A DNA stretch of 64,000 nucleotides, taken from assembly GCF_900094565.1 (NCBI RefSeq), contig NZ_FMAF01000025.1, positions 28,135 to 92,134 on the forward strand, read 5' to 3'. The translations under genes and the position numbers were made by a program. The notes beneath the pieces are model-generated. The model saw only the letters and a list, made by a program, of their open reading frames with translations. It did no database searches and was not told where the DNA came from. The DNA is from Martinezella lusitana. Lineage in GTDB: Bacteria > Pseudomonadota > Alphaproteobacteria > Rhizobiales > Rhizobiaceae. Shown piece after piece: positions 1-8,648 of this stretch; position 1 is the first letter of the stretch; every line of letters starts with the position of its first letter.

Positions 1-18
1 AACGAGAGGAATCTGCCC

Positions 19-1005
19 ATGAGAGCTGCATTTTACGACCGGCAGGGTTCAGCGCGGGACGTCCTGCAAATCGGCTTTCTGCCCGATCCCGAACCACAGT
101 GTGGCGAAGTGCGGGTCAAGGTAGCAGTATCCGGTCTCAATCCGTCGGATGTAAAAAACCGCACCGGCTTTACCGGAGCGCCAATGCCCTTTGCCCGTAT
201 CGTCCCCCATCAGGATGCCGCGGGAACAATCGACAAGGTCGGGTCAGGGGTGCTGAACACCCTCATCGGTGAACGGGTGTGGGTGTACAAAGCGCAGACC
301 GGCAAGGCATTCGGATCTGCCGCCGAATACGTGGTTGTGCCCGCCGCTCATGTGGTAAGGCTTGCGGATTCTGTCTCATTCGACACCGGTGCGTGTCTTG
401 GCGTCGCTGCCATGACCGCGCATCGCTGCCTGTTCGCGGATGGTGATCTTCGAGGCAAGCGCGTGTTGGTCCAGGGAGGTGCGGGCGCCGTCGGTAACGC
501 AGCCATTCTTCTTGCCAAATGGGCAGGCGCCTGGGTGGCCGCGACGGTCGGGCGCGACGAGCAGGCCGAGGTCGCCGGCGCCGCAGGTGCCGACCTGGTC
601 ATCAACCGGCATGAGGAAAACATCGCCGAAAAAGTCAAAGCCGCAACCAACGGCCAGGGCGTCGAGCACATCGTCGATGTCGATCTCGTGGCCAATATCG
701 ACGTTGCGGTCGCGTGCCTCGCTCGAGATGGCATTGCCGCGGCCTACGCGACCGAAGATGCGGGGGCGAGGCTGTCGATCCCGTTTATTCCGGCGTTGCG
801 CGGCGGCTTGGCCTTTCGCTTCGTTTATTTCTACACCATGCCCGAGGTGAGCTTGCAAAAGGCGGCTGATGAAATCGCCGCCTGCGCAGCGTCCGGCGCT
901 TACAGACCGACGATTGCCATGAAACTGCCGCTGGACCAGATTGTGGACGCGCATGAAGCGCAGGAAAACGGCAAAACCATCGGGAAAATCTTGATCGAGC
1001 TGTGA
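19..1005 (+). CDS. NADPH:quinone oxidoreductase (zinc-free medium-chain dehydrogenase)
   Basis: This 328-residue protein belongs to the QOR branch of the medium-chain dehydrogenases, cytosolic enzymes that reduce quinones or enals with NADPH. The GroES-like half holds NPSDVKNR (41-48), and the Rossmann half has the nucleotide loop VQGGAGAVG (151-159). The cysteine cluster that binds structural zinc in alcohol dehydrogenases is absent, which fits QOR enzymes. The ATG follows a GAGAGGA ribosome site. The gene converges on a LysR gene 15 bp downstream. A frameshifted close paralogue lies at 53.2-54.1 kb. The physiological substrate cannot be told from sequence. Confidence 0.88.
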   Translation: MRAAFYDRQGSARDVLQIGFLPDPEPQCGEVRVKVAVSGLNPSDVKNRTGFTGAPMPFARIVPHQDAAGTIDKVGSGVLNTLIGERVWVYKAQTGKAFGSAAEYVVVPAAHVVRLADSVSFDTGACLGVAAMTAHRCLFADGDLRGKRVLVQGGAGAVGNAAILLAKWAGAWVAATVGRDEQAEVAGAAGADLVINRHEENIAEKVKAATNGQGVEHIVDVDLVANIDVAVACLARDGIAAAYATEDAGARLSIPFIPALRGGLAFRFVYFYTMPEVSLQKAADEIAACAASGAYRPTIAMKLPLDQIVDAHEAQENGKTIGKILIEL

Positions 1006-1020
1006 TCGATCATTCCCAGC

Positions 1021-1911
1021 TCAGTTCAATAACCGGTTTTCCCGTAGGCGTTTGGCTGCCATATCGACGAAAGCCCGAACCTTGGCGGGCGCATGCCGTC
1101 CTTCCGGGTGGAGAATGTGGATGGGCATTGGCGGCTCTTCATAGTCGCTGAGCACGATCTGCAATTCCCCCGCCATGAGAGCCGGGCCGATCTGGTAGTG
1201 CAGGACTCGGGTTAGTCCCCAGCCTGAACGGGCGGCCGTGATGACGGCGTCGTTGGTGTTGCATTGTAGAAGCGGGTCGATGGTCACCCGCTGATCGTTT
1301 GCGAAACGCCATTCAGGCGAGGCCCAGGCGCTTGTGGAGGCGGCAACGCGATGATTCTTGAGGTCGGCCGGCGTGGTTGGAACGCCGTGGCTCTCGAAAT
1401 AACTCGGGGAACCACAAATCACATGCCGTACCGCGCCGACCTTGATCGCGGAGAAACCAGAATCCCGTAGGTGGCCGATGCGAACCGCGACGTCCACCCC
1501 TTCTTCGACCATGTTGACGGGGCGATCGATGAACAGGGTCCTGGCGTGGATGGCCGGATAGGCATTCAGGAACTCGGTTACGATGGGCAGCACATACATC
1601 TGCCCGAACAATGCCGAGGCGGTGATGGCCAGCGTACCGGTTGGAGTGGCATAGGAGCCACCCGCAGCAGCCTCCGCTTCGGCGATATCCGCCAATATTC
1701 GGCGGCAATCCTCGAAATACCGTGTGCCTGCCTCCGTCATCTTGACGGAGCGTGTGGTGCGAACGAACAGGCGGGCGCCAATGAGATCTTCAAGCGCTGC
1801 GACCGCGCGGGTGACCGCCGGTGCACTCATGTGCATGTGGCGCGCGGTATCCGCAAAACTTCCGGTCTCCGCAACTTTGGCGAAAATCCGCATTGCCTGC
1901 CATCGATCCAT
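1021..1911 (-). CDS. LysR-family transcriptional regulator
   Basis: A full-length (296-residue) LysR protein. The N-terminal 60 residues form the winged helix-turn-helix (MRIFAKVAETGSFADTARH), followed by a type-2 periplasmic-binding-like effector domain. It resembles the group that regulates neighbouring oxidoreductases in rhizobia. It converges with the quinone reductase gene, and upstream of it lies the small redox-gene group read in the same direction. The effector is unknown. LysR proteins normally act as tetramers and repress their own gene. Confidence 0.9.
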   Translation of the reverse strand: MDRWQAMRIFAKVAETGSFADTARHMHMSAPAVTRAVAALEDLIGARLFVRTTRSVKMTEAGTRYFEDCRRILADIAEAEAAAGGSYATPTGTLAITASALFGQMYVLPIVTEFLNAYPAIHARTLFIDRPVNMVEEGVDVAVRIGHLRDSGFSAIKVGAVRHVICGSPSYFESHGVPTTPADLKNHRVAASTSAWASPEWRFANDQRVTIDPLLQCNTNDAVITAARSGWGLTRVLHYQIGPALMAGELQIVLSDYEEPPMPIHILHPEGRHAPAKVRAFVDMAAKRLRENRLLN

Positions 1912-2048
1912 TCGCCCCTCAAAGATTGCTCGTTGCTCTCACGCGACCGTCGGCCGGAAATGTATCAATCCCGAAACAGATCGAGCAAGACCATTTCGAG
2001 ATTGATACCAATGACATGACTGGAAATGTCACGAAAGCTTGGCGGTGG

Positions 2049-2366
2049 CTATGCGGATCGCAACAGAGATTGGTCCCTATACGACACCACCAGTTTTTCG
2101 ATGTCGGCATAGGTTTGGGCGTCGATACCGGCTTTCGAGGCCCGCTCGCGGTGCTTGGCGGTTGGTTCGAGCGCCACGGCTATCGCTCTGGAGAGCTGAA
2201 AATCGAAGCTCGAGCCCTTGCGGGCCATATCGATTTCAGCCCCAGTCATGCCGAGCGCCTTGGCGTCTTTTTCCTGCTGTTGGACAAAAATGGGATCGCC
2301 GCGTCCGGCGGTAAGCGCGAGCTCGATCGACAGCCGTGCCCGCACATCAAGCTTGAACCCTGCCAT
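2049..2366 (-). CDS. Small carboxymuconolactone-decarboxylase-like protein (hypothetical)
   Basis: A 105-residue all-helical protein. Its segment order (an early RARLSIELALTAG helix, then HRERASKAGID near the C-terminus) resembles the CMD/AhpD-like fold, but the redox CxxC pair of true AhpD proteins is missing, so no peroxidase activity can be claimed. The start is supported by AAGGAGG nine bases upstream of the ATG. It sits 30 bp downstream of the DUF1348 gene on the same strand and is probably co-transcribed with it. The assignment rests on weak similarity; 'conserved hypothetical' is the safe name. Confidence 0.6.
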   Translation of the reverse strand: MAGFKLDVRARLSIELALTAGRGDPIFVQQQEKDAKALGMTGAEIDMARKGSSFDFQLSRAIAVALEPTAKHRERASKAGIDAQTYADIEKLVVSYRDQSLLRSA

Positions 2367-2396
2367 GGTGGCGGCCTCCTTGATCTGGACCCGGCG

Positions 2397-2861
2397 TTAG
2401 AAGCCGAAGTCGCTGAGGCCCGGGTGATCGTCCGGCCGGCGGCCGAGCGGCCAGCGGAACTTGCGCTCGGCTTCCGCAATTGGATGCTCATTGATGCTTG
2501 CATGGCGCGCGCGCATCAGCCCGTCCTCTGCGAATTCCCAGTTCTCGTTGCCGTAGGCCCGAAACCACTGGCCACTGTCGTCACGGTACTCGTAAGCATA
2601 GCGAACAGCGATACGGTTGCCTTGGAAGGCCCAAATCTCCTTGATCAGACGATAGTCGAGCTCCCGGTTCCACTTGCGCGTCAGGAAGGCTTCAGCCTCG
2701 GCGCGGCTGGTAACGAACTCGGCGCGATTGCGCCAGCGCGTATCGACGGTGTAGGCCTGCGCCACCTTGGCGGGATCGCGGCTGTTCCAGCCGTCTTCGG
2801 CAAGGCGAACCTTCTCGATGGCAGTCTGTTCATTGAATGGAGGAAGTGGTGGACGAGACAT
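2397..2861 (-). CDS. DUF1348 (NTF2-like fold) protein
   Basis: A protein of 154 residues from the chosen ATG, which has AAGGA upstream; a longer frame starting at 2918 lacks a ribosome site. Features typical of DUF1348 are the aromatic-rich DSGQWFRAYGNENWEF core and the C-terminal RHASINEHPI segment. The family adopts the SnoaL/NTF2-like cone fold and has no firmly known reaction. The gene lies between the AhpD-like gene (68 bp upstream) and the CMD-like gene in one minus-strand run, suggesting a small redox or detoxification operon. The family call is firm; the function is open. Confidence 0.85.
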   Translation of the reverse strand: MSRPPLPPFNEQTAIEKVRLAEDGWNSRDPAKVAQAYTVDTRWRNRAEFVTSRAEAEAFLTRKWNRELDYRLIKEIWAFQGNRIAVRYAYEYRDDSGQWFRAYGNENWEFAEDGLMRARHASINEHPIAEAERKFRWPLGRRPDDHPGLSDFGF

Positions 2862-2928
2862 GGGTCGGTTCCTTAAAGGTTTGGAAGTGGATTGGGGGTG
2901 GCCGCCGTCGGCGACCACCGTCCGTTAT

Positions 2929-3477
2929 TCATGCAGCGAGGCGGTCGATACGGGGGAAGTCGATTTCAGTTCCCAAGGCTTCGTTGACATAATTGGTGAA
3001 GGTGTTGAGCGCGACATGCGCAATGATCTCGAGGATATCAGCATCGCTGTAGCCGGCGGCGCGAACCTTTTCGATTTCGCCTGCTGCCACGGAGCCGCGG
3101 GCGTCGACAAGGGCGCGAGCGAATTCGACCGCGGCGGCGGCCTTCGGATCAGTCGAGGTGCCGCGGCGGTTCGCTTCGATCTCGCTCTCGTCCAGCCGGG
3201 CGAATTTTGTGGCGGTGTAGGTGTGTGCGGACAGGCAGTAATCGCAGCCATTGGCCTCGGCCATGGTGAGTGCAATCCGCTCGCGGGTGGCTGGGGCAAG
3301 CTTGCCCTTCGCCAATGCGCTCTGAAGGCCCGTCAGTCCGTTCAAAGCGGCCGGGCTGTTTGAGACCAGACGGAAGATATTCGGCACGGAGCCGATCTGC
3401 TTCTGGATGGTTTCAAGTATAGGACGGGACGCTTCCGGTGCATCATTGATCGTGGCGGGTGTGGGAATATGTGACAT
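2929..3477 (-). CDS. AhpD-family / carboxymuconolactone decarboxylase-type peroxidase-related protein
   Basis: This 182-residue protein carries the AhpD core EANGCDYCLSAHT, including the redox CxxC pair (CDYC) and the following histidine. In AhpD these residues make up the alkylhydroperoxidase and disulfide-relay site. The ATG is preceded by AAGGAGA. The C-terminal helices (ADILEIIAHVALNTFTNYVN) match the family. It heads the small minus-strand group with DUF1348 and the CMD-like protein, downstream of the PNPOx-FNR-ferredoxin fusion and GST, so a role in handling organic peroxides or electrophiles is likely but inferred. Confidence 0.87.
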   Translation of the reverse strand: MSHIPTPATINDAPEASRPILETIQKQIGSVPNIFRLVSNSPAALNGLTGLQSALAKGKLAPATRERIALTMAEANGCDYCLSAHTYTATKFARLDESEIEANRRGTSTDPKAAAAVEFARALVDARGSVAAGEIEKVRAAGYSDADILEIIAHVALNTFTNYVNEALGTEIDFPRIDRLAA

Positions 3478-3604
3478 TTCTATCTCCTTGATTTGGTTGC
3501 GAAAGGCTGTCCCTTCGTCATAATGAGGATGCTCTGGTATTGCCTTGTGGTGAACGTCGAAAAGGCGGAAGATACTCTTGCGTCAAGCGCATCAATGCGG
3601 CGTG

Positions 3605-5671
3605 TCAGAGTTCGAGCTGGATGCGGTTTTCCTCATCAGTCTCCTGCTGTGCCGGAACGGCGCAGCACAACAGCACTTCGCCTTCGCCAATCGCTGCCGT
3701 CGGTTCCTTGACGTAAGTCACCGCGCCCTTGGTGAGCCTTGTGCGGCATGTTCCGCATGTGCCCTCCCGGCAGCTGAATTCCGGGTTCAGGCCGCGGGAT
3801 TCCGCCAGCTCCAGCAGCGTGCCGGCTTCAGGCGTCCAGCGCGCTTCCTTCATCGATCCCATGAAGGCGACGGGCACTGGCCTGGTAGATGGTGGCCGGC
3901 GCGCGGGAACGGTCACTCCGGCGTCGAGGGTTCGTTTCAAGGAGGACGGGCCGAACGCCTCTGCGTGAATCCGGCCATCGGCGATATTGTAGCCTCGCAG
4001 CCCGTCATAGAGCGCCTGGGTGAACTGTGGTGGCCCGCAGACGTAGAAATCATAATCGTTGAACGGCAAGTGGCGGGACAGGAGCACCATGTCGATGTGC
4101 CCGATCGCATCGTAGTCAGCGAATTCTTCAGCACCGTTTGCGTCGCTCAAGACCCGGATCAGCTTGACGGCACCCTGCGCCGCATCGACAAGCTCGGCGA
4201 GTTCCCGGTCGAACGGGCGCTCCCGCCTAGACCGGGCCGCATGAAATAGAATGACAGGCCTGATGCGCTGCTTGCGCAACCCCTCGTAAACGACGTGGCG
4301 CAGCATGGCGAGCATGGGTGTGATCCCGACGCCACCGGCGAGCAGTACGGCCGGGCGGGTCGCGCGGGCATCGATGGTGAAATCGCCGGCCGGCGCCCGC
4401 GCTTCGATCGTATCGCCGACGCGGATGGCGTCGTGCAGATACTTGGACACCAGTCCCTCGCGTTTGACGCTGATGCGGTAGATGCCGTCGGACGGCGCCG
4501 CAGACAGAGTATAGGTTCGGATAACCGGCTTGTCGGCGCCTGGAATTCCAAGACGGATCGGCAGATGCTGGCCAGCCACGTGCGGCAATAGCCCCGCCCC
4601 GTCGCCCGGCTGCAGATGAAACGAGCGGATCGAGGCGCTTTCGTCGACGATCTTCGTTACGGTCAGGACACGCCACTGGGTGGCAAGCTCCGCCGCACGC
4701 AGCCGGTCGGCGGCCTGCGCCCAGTCGCCGGTCATCAGCGAATTGGCCGACCATCCATTTTCCCTGAAGGTCCAGCGCAGCGCGAGTGCGTTGCGCCGGC
4801 GAACGACCCGGCGAGCCTTGAAGGTCCATAGTCGTTCAGCGCCCTGGAAGGCGGCGATCTCCGGCGAGTCGAGGATGACTTCGGCGTCGCCCGACATCTG
4901 CAGCATGTCGCCATTTGCATAATCGACGAAGAGAAGCCCGGCCTTGCCATTTAGCAGGATGTTGCCGAGCGTAGAAAAAAAGAGATTGCCATCGAAATCC
5001 GGAATTGTCAGTGTCCCATCCGCGGCAATGCGAACGAAGCCAGCCTTGCCACCCCGGTGGGACACATCGACCTGACGGCGATCTTCGCGATCGACATAGG
5101 ACGCCACGAAAAACGCATCTGCCGCTGTAACCATCGACCGCGCTTCAGCATCCAGTGCCGGCAGGTGCTCGACCGAGCCTGCGTATGGCTGGCCTGGCTC
5201 ACGCACGAATTCGAATTCACGCAGCTGGATATAGCGTGGGCAGTTTCCAAAACTCTGGTCGACATCGACACAGACGCCCTCCGGTGAGCGGTAGACGATC
5301 CCGTTCATGCGGTTGCGACGCCGTGTGTGCATTTCCATGCCGAGCAAGCCGATCGGCTGTCCGTCCGAAACGCCTTCGCTTGCAGGATCGCTGGCATCGC
5401 TTCGGGCCGCGATCTCCAGAATGGTTGATGAAGGAGATGACATAAAGCCGGGGCGCCCTTCGAGGAAAGTTGCCCACGCATCGCCGCTTCCATCGACGCT
5501 GCCCAATACGATAAAGGGCAGCTGAGCATAGAAGTCGCGGTGTTGTTCCGGCATGAAATCACGGATAACGCGCTGACCGACGGCGGCCATACGCTCAGCG
5601 ACGCCAACCTTCTCCTGAATGAAGGTCTCACCTTCGTGCCAGACCGGCAGTGTCTTCAACATATCGCCCAT
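3605..5671 (-). CDS. PNPOx-like / ferredoxin-NADP reductase-like / [2Fe-2S] ferredoxin fusion protein
   Basis: A three-domain cytosolic redox protein of 688 residues. The N-terminal third is a pyridoxamine-5'-phosphate-oxidase-like flavin-binding fold. The middle (about 340-570) is an FAD/NAD(P) ferredoxin-reductase module with the FAD motif RTYTLSAAP and the nucleotide-binding LLAGGVGITPMLAML. The C-terminus is a plant-type ferredoxin with ligands C634, C639, C642 and C669 or C670. The start at 5671 was chosen because GGGAGACGGA precedes it; the frame opens further upstream at 5734. Electrons would run NAD(P)H to FAD to 2Fe-2S to an unknown acceptor, perhaps the PNPOx-domain flavin. The GST gene lies 59 bp upstream on the same strand. 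Confidence 0.88.
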   Translation of the reverse strand: MGDMLKTLPVWHEGETFIQEKVGVAERMAAVGQRVIRDFMPEQHRDFYAQLPFIVLGSVDGSGDAWATFLEGRPGFMSSPSSTILEIAARSDASDPASEGVSDGQPIGLLGMEMHTRRRNRMNGIVYRSPEGVCVDVDQSFGNCPRYIQLREFEFVREPGQPYAGSVEHLPALDAEARSMVTAADAFFVASYVDREDRRQVDVSHRGGKAGFVRIAADGTLTIPDFDGNLFFSTLGNILLNGKAGLLFVDYANGDMLQMSGDAEVILDSPEIAAFQGAERLWTFKARRVVRRRNALALRWTFRENGWSANSLMTGDWAQAADRLRAAELATQWRVLTVTKIVDESASIRSFHLQPGDGAGLLPHVAGQHLPIRLGIPGADKPVIRTYTLSAAPSDGIYRISVKREGLVSKYLHDAIRVGDTIEARAPAGDFTIDARATRPAVLLAGGVGITPMLAMLRHVVYEGLRKQRIRPVILFHAARSRRERPFDRELAELVDAAQGAVKLIRVLSDANGAEEFADYDAIGHIDMVLLSRHLPFNDYDFYVCGPPQFTQALYDGLRGYNIADGRIHAEAFGPSSLKRTLDAGVTVPARRPPSTRPVPVAFMGSMKEARWTPEAGTLLELAESRGLNPEFSCREGTCGTCRTRLTKGAVTYVKEPTAAIGEGEVLLCCAVPAQQETDEENRIQLEL

Positions 5672-5730
5672 GTTCCGTCTCCCAAAAAAGAAGCACCGGG
5701 CGCGCGCCGTTGCACGCCCGGATCTCGCCT

Positions 5731-6345
5731 TCAAGCAGCCGCAAGGCCAACCGGCGTTTGAACGAAGGGGACGAAGCCCGGCAGGGCTTCGACACGGCGC
5801 AGATAAGCGTCGACCGCCGGATAGGCTGAAAGATCGACATTGCCTTCAGGCGCCCTGGCCACATAGCTGTAGATCGCCACATCCGCGATCGTCGGACCGG
5901 CACCAACCAGCCATTGGCGATCGGCCAGATGGCCTTCGAGCCTGCCGAGCAGCGTGTGGGCACGACCGATCACTTCTTCAGGATTGAACTTGGCGCCAAA
6001 GACGGTGATCAGCCGTGCGGCTGCCGGACCGTAAGCGACTTCGCCGGCGGAAACCGACAGCCAACGCTGGACGGCGGCAGAGCCCTGCGCGTCCTCTGGA
6101 AGCCAATCGGTGCGGGATGCCTTTTTGGCGAGATAGACCAGAATGGCATTGCTGTCCGAGATGACAACATCGCCGTCTACGAGCACCGGCACCTGGCCGA
6201 ACGGGTTCAGCTTCAGGAATTCCGGCTTCTTGTGCGCGCCGGCCTTCAGATCGACCTCGACGAGTTCGTGCGGCAATCCAAGCAGCGAGACGAAGAGGCA
6301 AGCCCGGTGCGAATGTCCCGACAAGGGATGGTGATAAAGTTTCAT
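5731..6345 (-). CDS. Glutathione S-transferase
   Basis: A 204-residue GST. The thioredoxin-fold N-terminus begins MKLYHHPLSGHSHRA and contains the glutathione-binding cis-proline region GQVPVLVDGD followed by ISDSNAILVYLA (the SNAI glutathione contact). The all-helical C-terminal domain includes GAGPTIADVAIYSYV, whose aspartate is the N-capping residue conserved across GSTs. The likely catalytic serine or tyrosine lies in the first 12 residues. It precedes the PNPOx-FNR-ferredoxin gene and probably shares its transcript, suggesting joint work on electrophile or peroxide stress. Confidence 0.92.
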   Translation of the reverse strand: MKLYHHPLSGHSHRACLFVSLLGLPHELVEVDLKAGAHKKPEFLKLNPFGQVPVLVDGDVVISDSNAILVYLAKKASRTDWLPEDAQGSAAVQRWLSVSAGEVAYGPAAARLITVFGAKFNPEEVIGRAHTLLGRLEGHLADRQWLVGAGPTIADVAIYSYVARAPEGNVDLSAYPAVDAYLRRVEALPGFVPFVQTPVGLAAA

Positions 6346-6365
6346 GATGCGCTCCTGCGAAATTG

Positions 6366-6763
6366 TTGGACGGGTTCACTCCCAATCCGCATCTCGAAGG
6401 TGCCTCAACCGGTTGCCGATGAGAACGGCCGCGTTTCGCAGTTCATAATTACGGCTGACGCAATAATCACCGGCGACTGCGCGGCTGTCATTCGCGCAGA
6501 GTCGACGGGAGCCGTCGGGTCGGTGGTAAGCAGCACCAGGTCCGCATCCAAAATGGGCGGCAACCGCCCTATCTCCACTGCCCATCCGAGCATCGTCATG
6601 CTGAAGCACGAAGACTGGCGCGGTCAGCAGAAGATCGCGGATCTGCGCGACGACGAAACGAATGGATGCCGCCGCGTCTCCATTCTGTGCGGCAATGGCG
6701 GCGGGTTCCTGACGGAAGACCTGCGCCGGGCTGTCTCCCGCTCATGCCTGATCCGTCCCGGAC
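6366..6763 (-). other. Degenerate stretch, possible amidohydrolase C-terminal remnant
   Basis: No intact gene is seen here. On the minus strand near 6500-6590 the reading GRLPPILDADLVLLTTDP resembles the C-terminal GRL-P-DADLVLL-DP signature of imidazolonepropionase-like amidohydrolases. An upstream segment (AQIRDLLLTAP, about 6630-6665) fits the same family but in another frame. This looks like a decayed fragment with at least one frameshift. The resemblance is short and weak. Confidence 0.3.
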
Positions 6764-7336
6764 TTACGCCTTGGTGGCGTTCTGTGCAGCCTCGAAGACT
6801 TGGCGCGCGGACGTCGTACCCTCTACGTGCTCTGTCCCCCCGGCTCCGAGGTCCATCCATCCTGCATTCACGGCCTCAAACATTTCTTCGGCGGGTCCGG
6901 TGCGGCCCTTCGGGATACCAAATTGCTCGAACGCTTCCGCCCACCCAGCACGCGGAATTGCAAGGGCTTTCACGTCGAGCTTCAGGACTTCACCCAATTG
7001 CTCTGCGACTTCGTCCGCGCTGACCATCGAACCAAGCTCGATGACGCGCTGTCCTGACCAGGCTGGCACGGTCAAAAGCGTTGCGACCTCCGCGCCGATG
7101 TCGGTCGTCGCGACCATGGTCGATTTTCGGTCTGTCGGATTGTAGTACACCGGTAGCGTTCCGCCCTGGGCGACGTGCAAGCCATAAAGGAAGTTTTCGA
7201 AGAATCCGCCAGCGCGCACAAAGGTGACCGGAGACGTCAAGTTGCGAAAGCCCTGCTCCAGAAGCGACAAGGCCGTGATCATCCCGAGTCCGCTGGTCCT
7301 GTCCGCACCCATCGATGAAAGCGCGACTGGGAGGCG
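6764..7336 (-). pseudogene. NmrA-like NAD(P)-binding protein, N-terminally truncated
   Basis: The open frame matches the C-terminal two thirds of an NmrA/HSCARG-type SDR. It starts at the VALSSMGADR strand that normally lies about 100 residues into the protein, then continues through SPVTFVRAGGFFENFL and a substrate-side region to the C-terminus. The N-terminal GxxGxxG dinucleotide site is missing, and an in-frame TGA stands at 7337-7339 just where similarity begins. An ATG at 7312 could start a 182-residue product, but without the cofactor site it would not be a working reductase. An intact paralogue is at 15.2-16.1 kb. Confidence 0.75.
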
Positions 7337-7760
7337 TCACTCGGCATCCAGCGCAGTTGGTGGGATTAGAACCTTCGGCACCGCCTGCGAGTGACTAATC
7401 CTTTGAGTCGGCAGTCCTCTGCTAAACCAATGCCTCTAGACAATCCAGCATGTAAGTAAGCATCAACTAATGACCCCAGACACTGCCGAGTAAACAATTG
7501 CTTGCTTTGCCTGTCGGCATCGTGGCCCCCATGCCGATTCACACGCTGCAGATGAACCAGGACCATGGATCGAGATGAAGCGCTGTGGTTCTGTCGCAAA
7601 CCGGGCACCAAGCTCAAACAACGGTTCCGGATATTCATTCGAAGATAGTTAATTTGTGAAAACAACTGTGCAAAGCAACAAATTTTACGGGATTTCTTAA
7701 GCCGATTTTTTTGGGCGCCTGTTTAGCTGACACAGCACTAAGAACGGGTATAACTCCGAT
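7337..7760. other. Intergenic stretch without recognisable gene
   Basis: About 420 bp between the truncated NmrA gene and the GGDEF-like gene. Short frames on both strands have no family resemblance and no ribosome site. The last 100 bp are AT-richer and probably hold the promoter for the downstream gene. Confidence 0.5.
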
Positions 7761-8519
7761 ATGATTCTACAACAGAGACATCCCTCCGCCACCATTTTCA
7801 AAGCCCTGCGGAGGGCCACGTTCGGCGCGCTGTTCGCCGTAGTCGGTTCCGTTGGTCTTTTACTTATATTAAACCTATTGATGCCGGATCGACCATTTTT
7901 GGTCGGATTTGTCGGTGCAGCACTTATTTCCGCATTTGTGTCCTTTCCGCTGCTTTTTGCGTTGCAGCTCAACAACGGCGTCGTCCGCAAGATGCAGGAA
8001 AACGTCACCCAGGCGGCGCGCTACGACAGCGTGACGAAGACCCTGAACGGCACCGCCTTTGCCGCGGCTGTCGAGCACTTTATCGATCGGCGCAAGCATG
8101 CCGCCACCGATGCCGGCGGCATCGTCATCGCAGTCATCGTCGATACGCTCGACGATATCGGCCGCCGCTACGGGCCGCAATGGGCCGACACCGTGATGCA
8201 ATCGCTTGCCTCGATCATCCAGTCCTCGGTTCGTCGTGGCGATCTCGTGGCGCGGCTTGCCACCAACGAACTCAACATCTTCCTACCTGGCGCCAAGGTC
8301 GAGGACGCCCGCGACATCGGCACCCGCATCCGCACGGGCGTCTCCGCCGCCACCTTCAGCGCCGACGGCGCGCCGCTATCCGTCGCCATCCGCCTCGGCG
8401 GCACCTCCTTCGACGGCCCGGCCGACTTCAACCAACTCCGCCAACTCGCCGACCAAATGGCCTTCGAGCGCGGCGACGAGAGCGACGACATCCCGATCAG
8501 CGCGCTGCCGGCCGCATGA
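7761..8519 (+). CDS. Membrane protein with degenerate GGDEF domain
   Basis: A 252-residue protein. Two hydrophobic helices (about 20-42 and 47-68) anchor it in the inner membrane and are followed by a cytosolic GGDEF-like domain. Where active diguanylate cyclases read R-GGDEF-i-lp, this protein reads RLATNELNIFLPGA, so the GG(D/E)EF catalytic loop is replaced by LATNE. Metal and GTP chemistry are therefore unlikely. Degenerate GGDEF domains often act as c-di-GMP or GTP sensors or as partners of active enzymes. A c-di-GMP-regulated polysaccharide operon (bgsBA) lies 16 kb away; a link is only a suggestion. Confidence 0.75.
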   Translation: MILQQRHPSATIFKALRRATFGALFAVVGSVGLLLILNLLMPDRPFLVGFVGAALISAFVSFPLLFALQLNNGVVRKMQENVTQAARYDSVTKTLNGTAFAAAVEHFIDRRKHAATDAGGIVIAVIVDTLDDIGRRYGPQWADTVMQSLASIIQSSVRRGDLVARLATNELNIFLPGAKVEDARDIGTRIRTGVSAATFSADGAPLSVAIRLGGTSFDGPADFNQLRQLADQMAFERGDESDDIPISALPAA

Positions 8520-8629
8520 GGCTGGCGGTCCCACCGACGCGGCTGCGGCGGCCTGGGCCCAAACGGCGAGACCCGTCTTTGATGCGGCGTCAAAGCCAGC
8601 TAGGATCTCGGTTGTCCCTCTGGATCCGC

Positions 8630-8648
8630 CGAGGCCGATCAGGCCTCG
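8630..8648 (+). terminator. Stem-loop downstream of the GGDEF-like gene
   Basis: CGAGGCC / GGCCTCG forms a 7-bp perfect stem with a GATCA loop 110 bp after the stop codon. There is no clear U-tract, so this is a weak terminator candidate. Confidence 0.35.

Noticed and set aside
1821..2876. 351-codon plus-strand open frame
   Set aside because: It is antisense to the LysR start, the CMD-like gene and DUF1348, all of which have ribosome sites and recognisable folds.
5914..7023. 369-codon plus-strand open frame
   Set aside because: It runs antisense through the GST gene and the NmrA remnant and has no family resemblance; it is a high-GC shadow.
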